Below, in pieces: positions 1 to 8,761 of a DNA stretch of 64,000 bases. Origin of the DNA: Actinoallomurus spadix (GTDB lineage: Bacteria; Actinomycetota; Actinomycetes; Streptosporangiales; Streptosporangiaceae). The notes below the pieces were generated by a model, which saw only the letters and a list, made by a program, of their open reading frames with translations, was not told the DNA's origin and did no database searches. The position numbers and the translations under genes are program-made. The stretch covers positions 372,001-436,000 of the forward strand of contig NZ_JAMXMX010000002.1 in NCBI RefSeq assembly GCF_024055725.1. The letters are read 5' to 3'. The number at the start of each line of letters is the position of its first letter. Within the stretch, counting starts at the first letter, position 1.

Positions 1-54
1 GCGATCGCCGGAATCGCCGCCGCGTCGGCGCTGCTGGGCCGCCTCGTCCGCTGA
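1..54 (+). CDS. 3' end of an unidentified gene (partial)
   Basis: Frame 1 is open from the window edge to a TGA and gives only AIAGIAAASALLGRLVR. The Ala/Leu-rich stretch followed by a terminal arginine would suit the last membrane helix of a transporter, but 17 residues do not identify a family. It converges on the TetR gene that follows. That this is a real gene end is inferred only from its position. Confidence 0.35.
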   Translation, partial: AIAGIAAASALLGRLVR

Positions 55-78
55 GCCGCGCCCGGCGGCGCCGAGGAG

Positions 79-696
79 TTACTGGACCGCCTCCGCCCTG
101 GTGCCGACCAGGCCCATGGCGAGGCGGGTCCAGCCGCCCACGAAACGGTCCTCGTCGACGAGGTTCGGCGGTTCGTGCAGGGCGTCCTGGGCCAGCCAGT
201 AGTTGACGATCGACCCGCCGAGCACGAGCGCGACGGCGTCCCAGTCCTCGTCGGCCGCGGCCAGCTCCGGCTGGCCGGACAGCCACTTGGCGAACAGGTC
301 GTACAGGGGGTTGGCGATGCCCTCGCGCATTTCGGTCACGAGACCCGGGAACTTGTCCAGGTCGCGGAACAGGACGCGGATGAGGTCCGCCTCCTCCCGC
401 ATCTTGCGCAGACCCGCGGCGGCCGCGAGGCGCAGCCGGTCCGCCAGAGGCTGCTCCTGAAGCGCCGCCGACTGCTCGAAGGTCGTGGAGATCTGCTCGG
501 CCGTACGGGTGATGTGCTCACGCACGGCGGAGGCCAGGACCTCCTCCTTCGAGCGGAAGTGGCGGTAGAGGCCGCCGGCCCCGGGGGACAGGCCCGCCGC
601 GGCCTCGATCTCCGCCACGGACGTCGCGGCGTATCCGCGCTCGGCGAAGAGCCGGAGCGCCTCGGCGACGATCCGTTCTCGGGTCGATCTCTGCAT
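79..696 (-). CDS. TetR/AcrR family transcriptional regulator
   Basis: 205 residues, usual length for the family. The N-terminal 50 residues form a TetR-type helix-turn-helix (RERIVAEALRLFAERGYAATSV, then AGLSPGAGGLYRHFRSKEEVL), followed by an all-helical ligand-binding domain with no recognisable ligand signature. TetR proteins usually repress an adjacent efflux or catabolic gene; the gene ending at the left window edge is convergent, so the target may be this gene itself or lie outside the window. The upstream region towards the small membrane protein gene shows no clear operator. Family call is secure; the ligand is unknown. Confidence 0.9.
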   Translation of the reverse strand: MQRSTRERIVAEALRLFAERGYAATSVAEIEAAAGLSPGAGGLYRHFRSKEEVLASAVREHITRTAEQISTTFEQSAALQEQPLADRLRLAAAAGLRKMREEADLIRVLFRDLDKFPGLVTEMREGIANPLYDLFAKWLSGQPELAAADEDWDAVALVLGGSIVNYWLAQDALHEPPNLVDEDRFVGGWTRLAMGLVGTRAEAVQ

Positions 697-802
697 TTTC
701 GGTAGCTCCTCCGAGAAAGAGCGTAGGCCATCGAACGGCCGGCCGATGTCCGGCGAACGCGGCCGTATGTGGCACGGCGCCGGGCGCGTACGAACGCGGG
801 GC

Positions 803-1231
803 TCAGCGAATCCGGCGGATCAGCCCCGCGATGACCCTTCCGGCGATGAGGTAGACGGCGGCGGCGATCCCGTAGTCGACGAGCACCCGCACCCGCCGGT
901 CCTTGGGCGTGAACATGTCGCGGAACTCCCAGGCGAGCCCGTGCGCCCAGTCGTTCACCGTGCGCACGATGGGGTTCGCCTGGTTGGCCGAGAACACCAC
1001 GAACGCGATGTGCAGGGCCAGGATGACGGCGATGACCGTCGCCGCCACCGCGACCAGGGTCGCCAGGGCGCCGGTGGCCCTGCCCAGGCCGTTCCGGAGC
1101 CGCTCGCCGTCGGGTCGGTGCCGTCCGGCCTGCGGAACGGTCCGCTCGGCGGAGTCCCTCCCGGAGTCCTTGCCGGCACCCTGACCGGAATCCTCGGCGA
1201 CATTCCCGGATTTACTACGCCATCTCGCCAT
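803..1231 (-). CDS. Small membrane protein of unknown function
   Basis: 142 residues from an ATG start. The first 50 residues are hydrophilic and charged. Two hydrophobic segments follow: residues about 53-82 (GALATLVAVAATVIAVILAL and onward) and a C-terminal one (VDYGIAAAVYLIAGRVIAGLI) ending in RRIR. The loop between them carries a Trp-rich stretch (NDWAHGLAWEFRDMFTPKDRRVR). I do not recognise a named family; similar two-helix proteins next to cspA/HAD genes occur in actinomycetes. It is divergent from the HAD gene across a comparatively AT-rich spacer. Confidence 0.7.
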   Translation of the reverse strand: MARWRSKSGNVAEDSGQGAGKDSGRDSAERTVPQAGRHRPDGERLRNGLGRATGALATLVAVAATVIAVILALHIAFVVFSANQANPIVRTVNDWAHGLAWEFRDMFTPKDRRVRVLVDYGIAAAVYLIAGRVIAGLIRRIR

Positions 1232-1279
1232 TTTCTTTTCTTACTCTCGGGAGCGGATCGACGTCTGTGCGGTTCGGAG

Positions 1280-1321
1280 GGCGGTCACTGGGTATATCCG
1301 CAACACGTAACCGCAGTTACG
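1280..1321. promoter_or_regulatory. AT-rich intergenic control region with a small palindrome
   Basis: The spacer between the membrane-protein gene and the HAD gene holds a perfect 6-bp inverted repeat, CGTAAC-N4-GTTACG (1306-1321). At 1280-1295 it holds a 16-mer, GGCGGTCACTGGGTAT, that recurs exactly at 45198-45213 upstream of an ECF sigma gene. Both copies lie upstream of minus-strand genes. The role is inferred from position only. Confidence 0.35.
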
Positions 1322-1452
1322 GGCTTGTAATTAATGCAGGCTCGGCCGGTGACCAAATCAATAGATCCACATTTCGCGCAGACTCCGCGCCCTCCCACTC
1401 GGATCCCGTCGCATCGCCACTACCGGGAGGGCGCGGGCACGCGTGTGTCGGC

Positions 1453-2097
1453 ATGGTACGTACCCTATGGCGCGTGCTCGCTGTGGGATTCGACCTGGAC
1501 CTGACACTCGCCGACACCCGTGACGCCATCGCCGCGGTCTACGACCGGCTGTCGGTGGAGACGGGGGTGTTCATCGACATCGCCGCCGTCGTCTCGCGGC
1601 TCGGCCCGCCGCTCGAACTCGAACTGGCCCACTGGTTCCCGCCCGAGCACGTCCCGGAGATGGCCGCCCGGTACCGCGCCGTCTACGAGGAGATCGCGGT
1701 GCCCCGCACGGCGCCCATGCCCGGCGCGGGCGCGGCCGTCGACGCCGTACGGGCCCGGGGCGGGCGCGTCATCGTCGTCACCGCCAAGAACCAGCACGAC
1801 GCCGAGGCCACCGTGACCTTCCTCGGCCTGAACGTCGACGAGGTCGCGGGCGGCTTCTACGCGGCCGGCAAGGGCGAGGCGCTGCGGAGGTTCGGCGCCA
1901 CGGCGTACGCCGGAGACCACGTCGCAGACATCGACGCGGCGCGGGCGGCGGGTGCCCGGAGTGTCGCGATCGCCACGGGGCCGTACGATTCAGAGGCGCT
2001 CCGAGCCTACGGAGCCGATATCGTGTTGCCCGATTTGCGGGGTTTCCCGGACACTTTGAACGAACTGATCAGCCCTGGTTCCCCGTCGAGGCAATAG
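1453..2097 (+). CDS. HAD-superfamily hydrolase
   Basis: About 214 residues. HAD motif I is near the N terminus (GFDLDLTLADTRD; nucleophile in DLDLT), motif II/III is in VIVVTAKNQHD, and motif IV is AYAGDHVADIDAARAAG. HAD enzymes hydrolyse phosphate esters; the family resembles phosphoglycolate phosphatase-like proteins, but the substrate cannot be read from sequence. Start choice: the frame stays open upstream, but homology begins just before the DLDLT motif. I list the ATG. A GTG 21 nt downstream (1474) lies 7-8 nt after TACCCT and would suit leaderless initiation. Confidence 0.85.
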   Translation: MVRTLWRVLAVGFDLDLTLADTRDAIAAVYDRLSVETGVFIDIAAVVSRLGPPLELELAHWFPPEHVPEMAARYRAVYEEIAVPRTAPMPGAGAAVDAVRARGGRVIVVTAKNQHDAEATVTFLGLNVDEVAGGFYAAGKGEALRRFGATAYAGDHVADIDAARAAGARSVAIATGPYDSEALRAYGADIVLPDLRGFPDTLNELISPGSPSRQ

Positions 2098-2142
2098 CCT
2101 TGATGTGACTCGCCCGGACAAGAGCTAGCAACGAGGTCCCCT

Positions 2143-2529
2143 GTGCCCACTGGCAAGGTCAAGTGGTACGACGCCGACAAGGGATTCGGCTTCCTCACCC
2201 GCGATGACGGCGGTGAGGTGTTCGTTCATTCCTCCGCGCTCCCCGGCGGCGTGACCTCGCTCAAACCCGGGCAGCGCGTCGAGTTCGGGGTGGTCGAGGG
2301 CCGCAAGGGACAGCAGGCGCTCAGCGTCCGCGCGCTCGACAACCCGCCCTCGGTGGTCAAGGCCAAGCGCAAGAAGCCCGACGAGATGGTGCCGATCGTC
2401 GAGGACCTCATCAAACTCCTCGACGGCGTCTCGAACACCTACCGGCGGGGCAAGCACCCCGAGGGCAGGGTCGCCAAGAAGATCGGCGAGGTGCTGCGCG
2501 CGGTCGCGGACGACCTGGACCCCCAGTAG
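2143..2529 (+). CDS. Cold-shock domain protein with C-terminal extension
   Basis: 128 residues from a GTG (GAGG ribosome site about 6 nt upstream). Residues 1-66 form a cold-shock/OB domain with RNP1 (KGFGFL) and RNP2 (VFVHSS), expected to bind single-stranded RNA/DNA and act as an RNA chaperone. The other half is a Lys/Arg-rich linker (KAKRKKPDE) and a helical tail (MVPIVEDLIKLLDGV) not found in the 67-residue CspA type. This two-part form is a known actinobacterial variant. It lies 45 bp after the HAD gene on the same strand. Confidence 0.9.
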   Translation: MPTGKVKWYDADKGFGFLTRDDGGEVFVHSSALPGGVTSLKPGQRVEFGVVEGRKGQQALSVRALDNPPSVVKAKRKKPDEMVPIVEDLIKLLDGVSNTYRRGKHPEGRVAKKIGEVLRAVADDLDPQ

Positions 2530-2628
2530 CCGCGAGCCGGCGGCGGTGGGCCTCCCCTAGGGGGCCGGCCGGTGGCCGGTGAGGCACGACGGGCCGTGTG
2601 ACGCGGAGGCGAGCACGGTCCGGCGCCG

Positions 2629-4056
2629 TCAGGCGGTGGTGTCGGCGACGCTGGGCTCGCCCTCCGCGGCGCGTTCGCGGCGCCGTACGGCGCGGCGGTG
2701 CCTGCGCGGGGCGGCCAGCGTGACGAGCGACAGCGCGAGCGCGCCCGCGACCACGGCGAGCGCGATGTGGCCGTTGGCGGCCACGATCGACATGCCCAGC
2801 CCGACCAGCCCGCCGACCACCCAGACGAGCTGATGCACCGTCTCGGTCACCGCGAACGTCGATGAGCGGATCTCGTCGCCGACCTCGCGCTGCACGATCG
2901 CGTCGAGGCCCAGCTTGCCCAGGGACTGGCCGAGCGCGCCGACGAACGCCACCACCAGGGCGGCGATCAGCCCGAAGAACGCCGCGCACACCGCCGCCGT
3001 GACGGTCGCCGCCAGCAGCGTGCCGAACAGGATGGCCCGTGGCGCCCGCTCCTTGACCAGCGCGCCCAGGCCGGTGCCGGCCAGACCGCCCGCGCCGGCC
3101 GCCGCGGCGAGCAGGCCCAGCGCGAGGTTCGGGGAGAAGACGTCCACGAAGCCCTTGGTCCGCAGCAGGAACGCCAGGTAGAGGATCAGGAACCCGGCCA
3201 GCGCCCGCAGGGCGGCGTTGACCAGCATCGCCTCGGAGACCACCGGCCCGACCCGCAGGAGGGTCCGCCACCGGCCCCGGCCGTCCGCGTGGCCCCCGGC
3301 CTCGCCCGGCTCCCCGGTCGCGTCGGCCTCCTCGTTCCTCGCCTCCCCGCCCGCGGCCTGCACGGCGTCGGCGAGGGGCGTGTCCACGTGCGACGGCAGC
3401 CGCATCGCGGAGATCGCGCCGACCATGAACAGGACCGTGGCGGCGCGCAGCACCCAGCCCGCGTTCGTGACGGCGACCAGGCCCGCCCCGAGCGGCGCCA
3501 TGACGGACGCGGCGACCACGCCGGTGAAGGAGGCGCGGGCGTTCGCGGTGACCAGGCCCAGACCCGGCGGCAGCACGCGGGGCGTGACGGCGTTCCGCGA
3601 CACCCCGAACGCCTTGGACAACACCAGCGCGCCGAACGCCGCCGGCATCAGCGTCACCGGATCCTTGTGCAGGACCGCGCCGGCCATGCCCCAGCACAGC
3701 AGGCCCCGGGCCAGCATCGTGCCCGCGATCGCGATGCGGCGGGCGTGGCGCATGCGGTCGAGGACCGGGCCGATCAGCGGCGCGACGAGCGCGAACGGCG
3801 CCATCGTCACCAGAAGGTACAGCGCGACCTGGCCGCGGGCCTGCTGCACGTCCAGGCTGAAGAACATCGTGCCCGCCAGCGCCACGGCGATCAGCGCGTC
3901 ACCGGCGCTGTTCAGGGCGTTCAGCTCGATCAACGCGCCCAGGCCGCTGCCGCCCGCGCCTCCGGCGTGGGTGGCCCTGCGCGCCGCACGCGCGATCCTC
4001 CGGGCCACCGCGCGCACCGCCCGCCCGGCGGCGCCCGTACGTGACCACAAACTCAT
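2629..4056 (-). CDS. MFS transporter
   Basis: 475 residues with about twelve hydrophobic segments and a charged central loop (residues about 215-260, rich in Glu/Gly) between the two six-helix halves, as in major facilitator exporters. Arg-rich ends face the cytoplasm. The loop after helix 2 (GPVLDRMRHARRIAI) resembles the family motif A. The substrate is unknown. It converges with the cold-shock gene and is divergent from the DUF3027 gene, with only 54 bp between the starts. A short self-complementary CCCCTAGGGG lies in the convergent gap at 2554-2563, too short to call a terminator with confidence. Confidence 0.85.
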   Translation of the reverse strand: MSLWSRTGAAGRAVRAVARRIARAARRATHAGGAGGSGLGALIELNALNSAGDALIAVALAGTMFFSLDVQQARGQVALYLLVTMAPFALVAPLIGPVLDRMRHARRIAIAGTMLARGLLCWGMAGAVLHKDPVTLMPAAFGALVLSKAFGVSRNAVTPRVLPPGLGLVTANARASFTGVVAASVMAPLGAGLVAVTNAGWVLRAATVLFMVGAISAMRLPSHVDTPLADAVQAAGGEARNEEADATGEPGEAGGHADGRGRWRTLLRVGPVVSEAMLVNAALRALAGFLILYLAFLLRTKGFVDVFSPNLALGLLAAAAGAGGLAGTGLGALVKERAPRAILFGTLLAATVTAAVCAAFFGLIAALVVAFVGALGQSLGKLGLDAIVQREVGDEIRSSTFAVTETVHQLVWVVGGLVGLGMSIVAANGHIALAVVAGALALSLVTLAAPRRHRRAVRRRERAAEGEPSVADTTA

Positions 4057-4110
4057 GCCGTCCAGTCTGCCTCTTCACGGCGAACCCATGCCCGTCCATG
4101 GGCGACAATC

Positions 4111-4929
4111 GTGTATGTGAGTCCTGTGCGTTCCACCAGTCCGGCCGCCAACCGGCGCAGCCGCACCCCCGTGATCGACTCCATCGCCGCCGAGGCCGTC
4201 GATCTGGCACGCGCGGCGGCCGAGGATACGTCCCGGCCGGAGTTCGTCGGCGAGCACGTCGGCATGGTGGCCGAAGCGGACCGGGTCGTCACCCACTACT
4301 TCGTCTGCCTCGACCCGGCGTACCGCGGCTGGCGATGGGCCGTCTCCGTGGTCCGCGCGGCCCGGGCCAAGCACGCGACCGTCAGCGAGAGCGTTCTGCT
4401 GCCCGGCGAGGACGCGATGCTCGCGCCCGAGTGGGTGCCCTGGAGCGACCGGCTGCGTCCCGGCGACCTCGGCCCCGGCGACCTGCTGCCGACGCCCCCG
4501 GACGATCCGCGCCTGGCACCCGGGTTCGCCCCGTGCGAGGAGGCCGGCGCGGAGCTCGGCTGGGAGCTGGGCCTGGGCAAGGCCCGCGTGCTGTCCGCCG
4601 AGGGCCGGGAGGAGGCCGCGGCCCGCTGGCACGCGGGGGACCACGGCCCCGACACGCCGATCGCCCGCTCCGCCCCCGCCCAGTGCGCCACGTGCGGCTT
4701 CTTCGTGCCGCTCGCCGGCTCGCTGCGGCGGTGCTTCGGGGTCTGCGCCAACGAGTACGCCCCCGATGACGGCAGGGTCGTCTCCATCGACCACGGCTGC
4801 GGCGCCCACTCCGAGGCCGTCGTGACACCGCCCCCGACCGAGGCCGCGCCCCCGATCGTCGACGAGATGGGTTACGACGTCGTGCCGTCGGCCACCCTCA
4901 CGGAGGAAGAGGCCCTCGGCCACAGCTGA
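4111..4929 (+). CDS. DUF3027 family protein
   Basis: 272 residues. It carries the family signatures THYFVCLDPAYRGWRWAVSVVRA and, near the C terminus, a Cys-containing block (CATCGFF, then CFGVCANEYAP and DHGCGAHSE) that could bind a metal. Function is not established for the family, which is actinobacterial. Start: GTG at 4111 is used. A second GTG at 4117 sits 7 nt after GACAAT (4104-4109), a plausible -10 box, so translation may be leaderless. The short spacer to the divergent MFS gene must hold both promoters. Confidence 0.85.
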   Translation: MYVSPVRSTSPAANRRSRTPVIDSIAAEAVDLARAAAEDTSRPEFVGEHVGMVAEADRVVTHYFVCLDPAYRGWRWAVSVVRAARAKHATVSESVLLPGEDAMLAPEWVPWSDRLRPGDLGPGDLLPTPPDDPRLAPGFAPCEEAGAELGWELGLGKARVLSAEGREEAAARWHAGDHGPDTPIARSAPAQCATCGFFVPLAGSLRRCFGVCANEYAPDDGRVVSIDHGCGAHSEAVVTPPPTEAAPPIVDEMGYDVVPSATLTEEEALGHS

Positions 4930-4938
4930 CCGGTTTCA

Positions 4939-4963
4939 GCCGGCCGCGCCGCAGGCGGCCGGC
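4939..4963 (+). terminator. Hairpin after the DUF3027 gene
   Basis: A perfect 9-bp GC stem (GCCGGCCGC / GCGGCCGGC) with a 7-nt loop starts 9 nt after the stop codon. There is no U-tract, as is usual in actinomycetes. It separates this gene from the next gene on the same strand, so the two are probably not fully cotranscribed. Confidence 0.5.
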
Positions 4964-4997
4964 GGCCCGCAGCGGAACGGCCGTGGAGAGGCAGAAG

Positions 4998-7979
4998 ATG
5001 GACGACCCGTTCGGCACCACGGCGATCCGGGACCGGGTGCTGGCCGCCTGGACCGCGTCACCGGCGCGGTTCCGTGAGGATGCCAACGCCGAAGAGGATC
5101 ACACGCGCGGCGGCTACCGGGACCGGGTGATCGTCGAGCTGGCGCAGAACGCCGCCGACGCCGCCGCCCGCGCCGGCGTCCCCGGCCGGATCCGCTTCAC
5201 CCTGCGGGACGAAGTCCTGGAGGCCGCCAACGCCGGCGCGCCACTGGACGCCGCCGGGGTCGAGGCGCTGAGCACGCTCCGGGCCTCCGCCAAGCGCGGC
5301 GACACCCACGCGGTGGGCCGGTTCGGCGTCGGCTTCGCCGCCATGGTCGCGGTGAGCGACGAGCCCGTCATCGTCTCCGGTAGCGGTCCGGCGGTCGTCT
5401 GGTCCGCCGAGCGGACACGCGCGGCCGCCGAGGGGGTGCCCGCCCTCGCCGCCGAGCTGGGGCGCCGCGGCGGTCACGTGCCCGTCCTGCGGCTGCCGTT
5501 CGCGGCACCCGGCCGGCCGGTGCCGGAGGGGTACGACACGCTCGTACGGCTGCCGCTGCGCGACGCGGACGCGGCGGCGCTGGTCCGGCGGCTGCTGGCG
5601 GAGACCGGACCGGCCCTGCTGCTGTCCCTGCCGGCCCTCGCCGAGATCACGATCGACGTGGACGGCGACGTCCGTACGCTCCGCGCGACCTGGGACAGGC
5701 CGGCGGAGGGCGCCGGGACCGGCACGGTGACCGTGAACGGCACGACCTGGCGCACCGCCGAGGCCCACGGCACGGTGACGGCGGACCTGCTGGCGGACCG
5801 GCCGGTCGAGGAGCGGCCGTACTGGCAGGTGCGCTGGGCGATCGCCGACGAGCCGCTGCCGGACGACGTACCGGCCGTCGTCCACGCCCCCACGCCCAGT
5901 GACGAGCCGCTGGGCCTGCCCGCGCTCCTCATCGCGTCCTTCCCGCTGGCCCCCGACCGGCGGCACGTCGCCCCCGGCCCGCTGACCGACTTCCTGATCG
6001 AGCGGGCGGCGGAGGCGTACACCGCGCTGCTGCCGCCGACCCCGCGCCTCCTCGACCTCGTGCCCGGCCCGGTCGCCAAGGGCGAGCTGGACGCCCGGAT
6101 CCGCCGCGCCGTCCTGGCCCGCCTCCCGGACCTGCCGCTCCTGCCCGTCGCCGACGACGCGGGCAAGGCGTCCGTCGCCGACCTCGGCGGCGGGCCGGGT
6201 GACCCGGGCGGCGAGCCGGGCGACTTCAGCGGCAGGCCGGGTGAGCCGGGGATCGAGCCGGTCCGGGTCCGGGGGCGTGACGCCGTGGTCGTCGACGGGC
6301 CCGCCGCGCTGCCCCGCGTGCTCGCGGAGGTCCTGCCCGGGCTGCTGCCCGCCGGCTGGCCGGCCCGCCACCCGGCCCTCGCCGCGCTCGGAGTCCGCCG
6401 CCTGAGCCTCGCCGACGTCGCCGACGCGCTCGCCGGCCTGGACCGCGAGCCCGCCTGGTGGCGGCGCCTGTACGCCGCGCTGGACGGCGCCGACCGGGAC
6501 GCGCTCGCCGGGCTGCCCGTGCCCCTCGCCGACGGCCGCACCGTACGCGGTCCGCGCGGGCTCCTCGTCACCGACCCGGAGGGCCTGGACGCGCTGGGCC
6601 TGCGCGTCGTCCACCCGGAGGCGGCGCACCCGCTCCTGCTGCGCCTCGGGGCGGTCGAGGCGGGTCCGCGCGCCGTGCTGACCGACCCGGCGACGCGCGC
6701 GGCGGTCGCCGCGTCGTACGACGAGGAGGATCCCGAGCCGATCTGGCACGCCGTCCTGACCCTCGTGGGCCGCGCCCATCTGCGGCCGGGCGAGGAGCCG
6801 TGGCTGGCGGAGCTGGCGCTGCCGGGCGACGACGGCGAGCCGTACCCCGCCGGGGAGCTGCTGCTGCCGGGAGCGCCGCTGGCCGAGGTGATCGCCGAGG
6901 ACGCGCCGTTCGGGGTCGCGGACGCCGGCCTGGTCGAGCGGTACGGCGCGGAGGTGCTGGAGGCCGCCGGGGTGCTGCGGACGTTCGCGCTGATCCGGGC
7001 GGAGGACGTCATCGAGCCGGAGTTCCACCTCGACGATGAGGACCTGTGGGCGGAGCGGTTCGGCGCGGGGTACGTCATCCCGGAGTTCACCGCCGTACGC
7101 GACCTGGAGTTCGTCGCCGACTGGGCGGGCGCGTTCCGGCTGCTGGCCGAGCCGGGACTGCGGGCCGCCATCGTCGAGCCGGCCCGGGTCGTGCTCGCCG
7201 ACGGCCGCCAGGTGGACGCACCCTCGTACACCGCGTGGTGGCTGAGCCGGCATCCCGTCCTGAACGGCCGGCGCCCCGGTGAGCTGTGCGTGGGCGAGGA
7301 CCTCGCCGACCTGTACGACCCGGCCCCGCCCGGCCTGGACCCGGGGGTCGCGACGGCGCTCGGCGTGCGCACCACCGTCGCGGCGCTGCTCGCCGAGCCG
7401 GACGGCCCGGCCGAGCTCCTGGACCGTCTCGCCGACCCGGCTCACGCGGTGTCCAGGGAGCGGCTGCGCGAGCTGTGGGCGGCGCTTGCCCGTACGGAGG
7501 ACCCGGACGTCGAGCCGCCGGAGCGCGTACGGGCGCTGGTGGACGGTGAGCCGGAGATCGTTCCGGCGGAGGACGCGATCGTCGTCGACCGTCCCGACCT
7601 GCTGCCGTTGCTGCGCGGCCAGCCGCTGCTGTTCGTGCCGCCGCACCTGGCGGACCTGCTGGACCTGGCGCTGGGCGGCGAAGAGGTGCCCGGCGTGATC
7701 GAGTCGGCAGGGGTGGAGCGTCCGGTGCCGGATGTGGCGCGCGCGGTGCTGCCCGAGGCGCCCGCCTCGTACGTTCACCACGATCGGCTGATCGTGGACG
7801 GCCAGGAGATCCCCTGGTGGTACGCCGACGGGACCGTGCACGCGAGCGGCCCGGCGGGCCTGGCGCGCGGCCTGGCCTGGGCCTGCGACCGTTGGGCCGA
7901 CCGCCTGCTCACCGAGGCCGCCCTCCGGGAGCCGGGGAACCTCGCGGATCTCCTCGCCGAGGAGGACCTCGGCGGGTGA
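4998..7979 (+). CDS. Sacsin/Hsp90-type ATPase domain protein
   Basis: 993 residues from the ATG preceded by GGAGAGG (6 nt spacing); an in-frame GTG 15 nt upstream overlaps that ribosome site and is less likely. The N-terminal 150 residues form a GHKL nucleotide-binding fold: N box ELAQNAADAAA, G1-like EAANAGAPLDAAGVEAL, and Gly-rich lid VGRFGVGFAAMVAVSDEP. The remaining 800 residues are Leu/Asp/Pro-rich, with no membrane segment and no recognised domain. Such stand-alone sacsin-N-like proteins are annotated in actinomycetes as Hsp90-like, but chaperone activity is unproven. No heat-shock partner gene lies nearby. It is cytoplasmic by inference. Confidence 0.8.
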   Translation: MDDPFGTTAIRDRVLAAWTASPARFREDANAEEDHTRGGYRDRVIVELAQNAADAAARAGVPGRIRFTLRDEVLEAANAGAPLDAAGVEALSTLRASAKRGDTHAVGRFGVGFAAMVAVSDEPVIVSGSGPAVVWSAERTRAAAEGVPALAAELGRRGGHVPVLRLPFAAPGRPVPEGYDTLVRLPLRDADAAALVRRLLAETGPALLLSLPALAEITIDVDGDVRTLRATWDRPAEGAGTGTVTVNGTTWRTAEAHGTVTADLLADRPVEERPYWQVRWAIADEPLPDDVPAVVHAPTPSDEPLGLPALLIASFPLAPDRRHVAPGPLTDFLIERAAEAYTALLPPTPRLLDLVPGPVAKGELDARIRRAVLARLPDLPLLPVADDAGKASVADLGGGPGDPGGEPGDFSGRPGEPGIEPVRVRGRDAVVVDGPAALPRVLAEVLPGLLPAGWPARHPALAALGVRRLSLADVADALAGLDREPAWWRRLYAALDGADRDALAGLPVPLADGRTVRGPRGLLVTDPEGLDALGLRVVHPEAAHPLLLRLGAVEAGPRAVLTDPATRAAVAASYDEEDPEPIWHAVLTLVGRAHLRPGEEPWLAELALPGDDGEPYPAGELLLPGAPLAEVIAEDAPFGVADAGLVERYGAEVLEAAGVLRTFALIRAEDVIEPEFHLDDEDLWAERFGAGYVIPEFTAVRDLEFVADWAGAFRLLAEPGLRAAIVEPARVVLADGRQVDAPSYTAWWLSRHPVLNGRRPGELCVGEDLADLYDPAPPGLDPGVATALGVRTTVAALLAEPDGPAELLDRLADPAHAVSRERLRELWAALARTEDPDVEPPERVRALVDGEPEIVPAEDAIVVDRPDLLPLLRGQPLLFVPPHLADLLDLALGGEEVPGVIESAGVERPVPDVARAVLPEAPASYVHHDRLIVDGQEIPWWYADGTVHASGPAGLARGLAWACDRWADRLLTEAALREPGNLADLLAEEDLGG

Positions 7980-8084
7980 CCGGCGCGGGGAACGCTGCCG
8001 CGTGACGGGGGGAACTCCGCGAAGGCGGGAGCGGCGTCTCAGGCGGCCGTTCCCGCGCTTCCGCTCCGGCGGGCGTCGCCGGGG

Positions 8085-8681
8085 TCAGGAGACATCGGCG
8101 GTGAGCGTGTCGAGCCAGCGCGTCAGGCGGGCGCCCTCGCGCGTCATGATGCCGGGGTCGCGCAGGGCGTTGGCCATGAGCGACATGCCCTGGTAGCCGG
8201 CGACGAGCGTGAGGGCGAGATCGCCGGGGTCGGCGAGGCCGAGTGCGCGGAACTGGCGCTCCGCCCAGTCCAGCAGCAGGCGGATGACGCGGGCCGCCTC
8301 CTGATCGAGGCCGCCGTCTGCGCGCTTGTCGAGTTCGACGGCGAGGGTCCCGGTGGGGCAGCCGAAGCGGGCGGCGAGGTCGCGCTGGTCGACCCAGACG
8401 CCGACCAGGGCCTTGAGGCGGCCGAGGGGATCGGGAAGCCGGTCGAGCTCGGCGGTGAGCTCGCTCAGGGCACCCTCGTGTTCGGACAGGGCCGCCTGGA
8501 TCAGGTCGTCCTTGGTCTTGAAGTAGTAGTAGACGTTCCCGACGGGGACGTCGGCGGTCTTGGCGATGTCGGCGATGGTGGTGCGCTCGACGCCCTGCCG
8601 ATGGATGACCTCGGCGGCGGCCGCCGTCAGGCGGCGGCGCTTGTCCGCTCCGCGCGCCCGGGGCTTCGTTGAGTCAGTCAC
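8085..8681 (-). CDS. TetR/AcrR family regulator, divergent from NmrA-like gene
   Basis: 198 residues from the GTG at 8681. The helix-turn-helix is TTIADIAKTADVPVGNVYYYFKTKDDLI; the helical C-terminal domain resembles the AcrR-type regulators often paired with NAD(P)-binding oxidoreductases. Start choice: an upstream GTG (8702) is in frame, but TATAGT at 8694-8689 on the minus strand puts the transcript start at or next to the GTG at 8681, so translation is probably leaderless. The operator at 8672-8691 then covers the transcription start, which would give autorepression. Its likely target is the divergent NmrA-family gene. Confidence 0.9.
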   Translation of the reverse strand: MTDSTKPRARGADKRRRLTAAAAEVIHRQGVERTTIADIAKTADVPVGNVYYYFKTKDDLIQAALSEHEGALSELTAELDRLPDPLGRLKALVGVWVDQRDLAARFGCPTGTLAVELDKRADGGLDQEAARVIRLLLDWAERQFRALGLADPGDLALTLVAGYQGMSLMANALRDPGIMTREGARLTRWLDTLTADVS

Positions 8682-8750
8682 CCAACTGACTATAGACAGC
8701 ACCCTCGGAGGCTGTGCTACGGTCCCTTTTAGTCAGTCAGCTAACTAACT
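8672..8750. promoter_or_regulatory. Twin TetR operators and divergent promoters
   Basis: Two matching palindromes share the form AGTCAGT-N6-ACTrACT. One is at 8672-8691 (arms AGTCAGT/ACTGACT, perfect 7 bp) over the start of the regulator gene. The other is at 8731-8750 (arms AGTCAGT/ACTAACT, 6 of 7) just before the ribosome site of the NmrA-like gene. Their centres are 59 bp apart. Minus-strand -10 is TATAGT (8694-8689); a plus-strand -10 candidate is TACGGT (8718-8723) with an upstream TG. One dimer pair could shut both promoters. Confidence 0.8.
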
Positions 8751-8761
8751 GGGAGATCGAC

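Noticed and set aside
2554-2563. CCCCTAGGGG palindrome as terminator between cspA-type gene and MFS
   Set aside because: Five-base arms with no loop; too short to form a stable hairpin.
5058-7841. Very long open frame antisense to the Hsp90-like gene
   Set aside because: It is a composition effect of high GC3; the protein is Arg/Gly/His-rich with no motif, and the plus strand has clear GHKL signatures.
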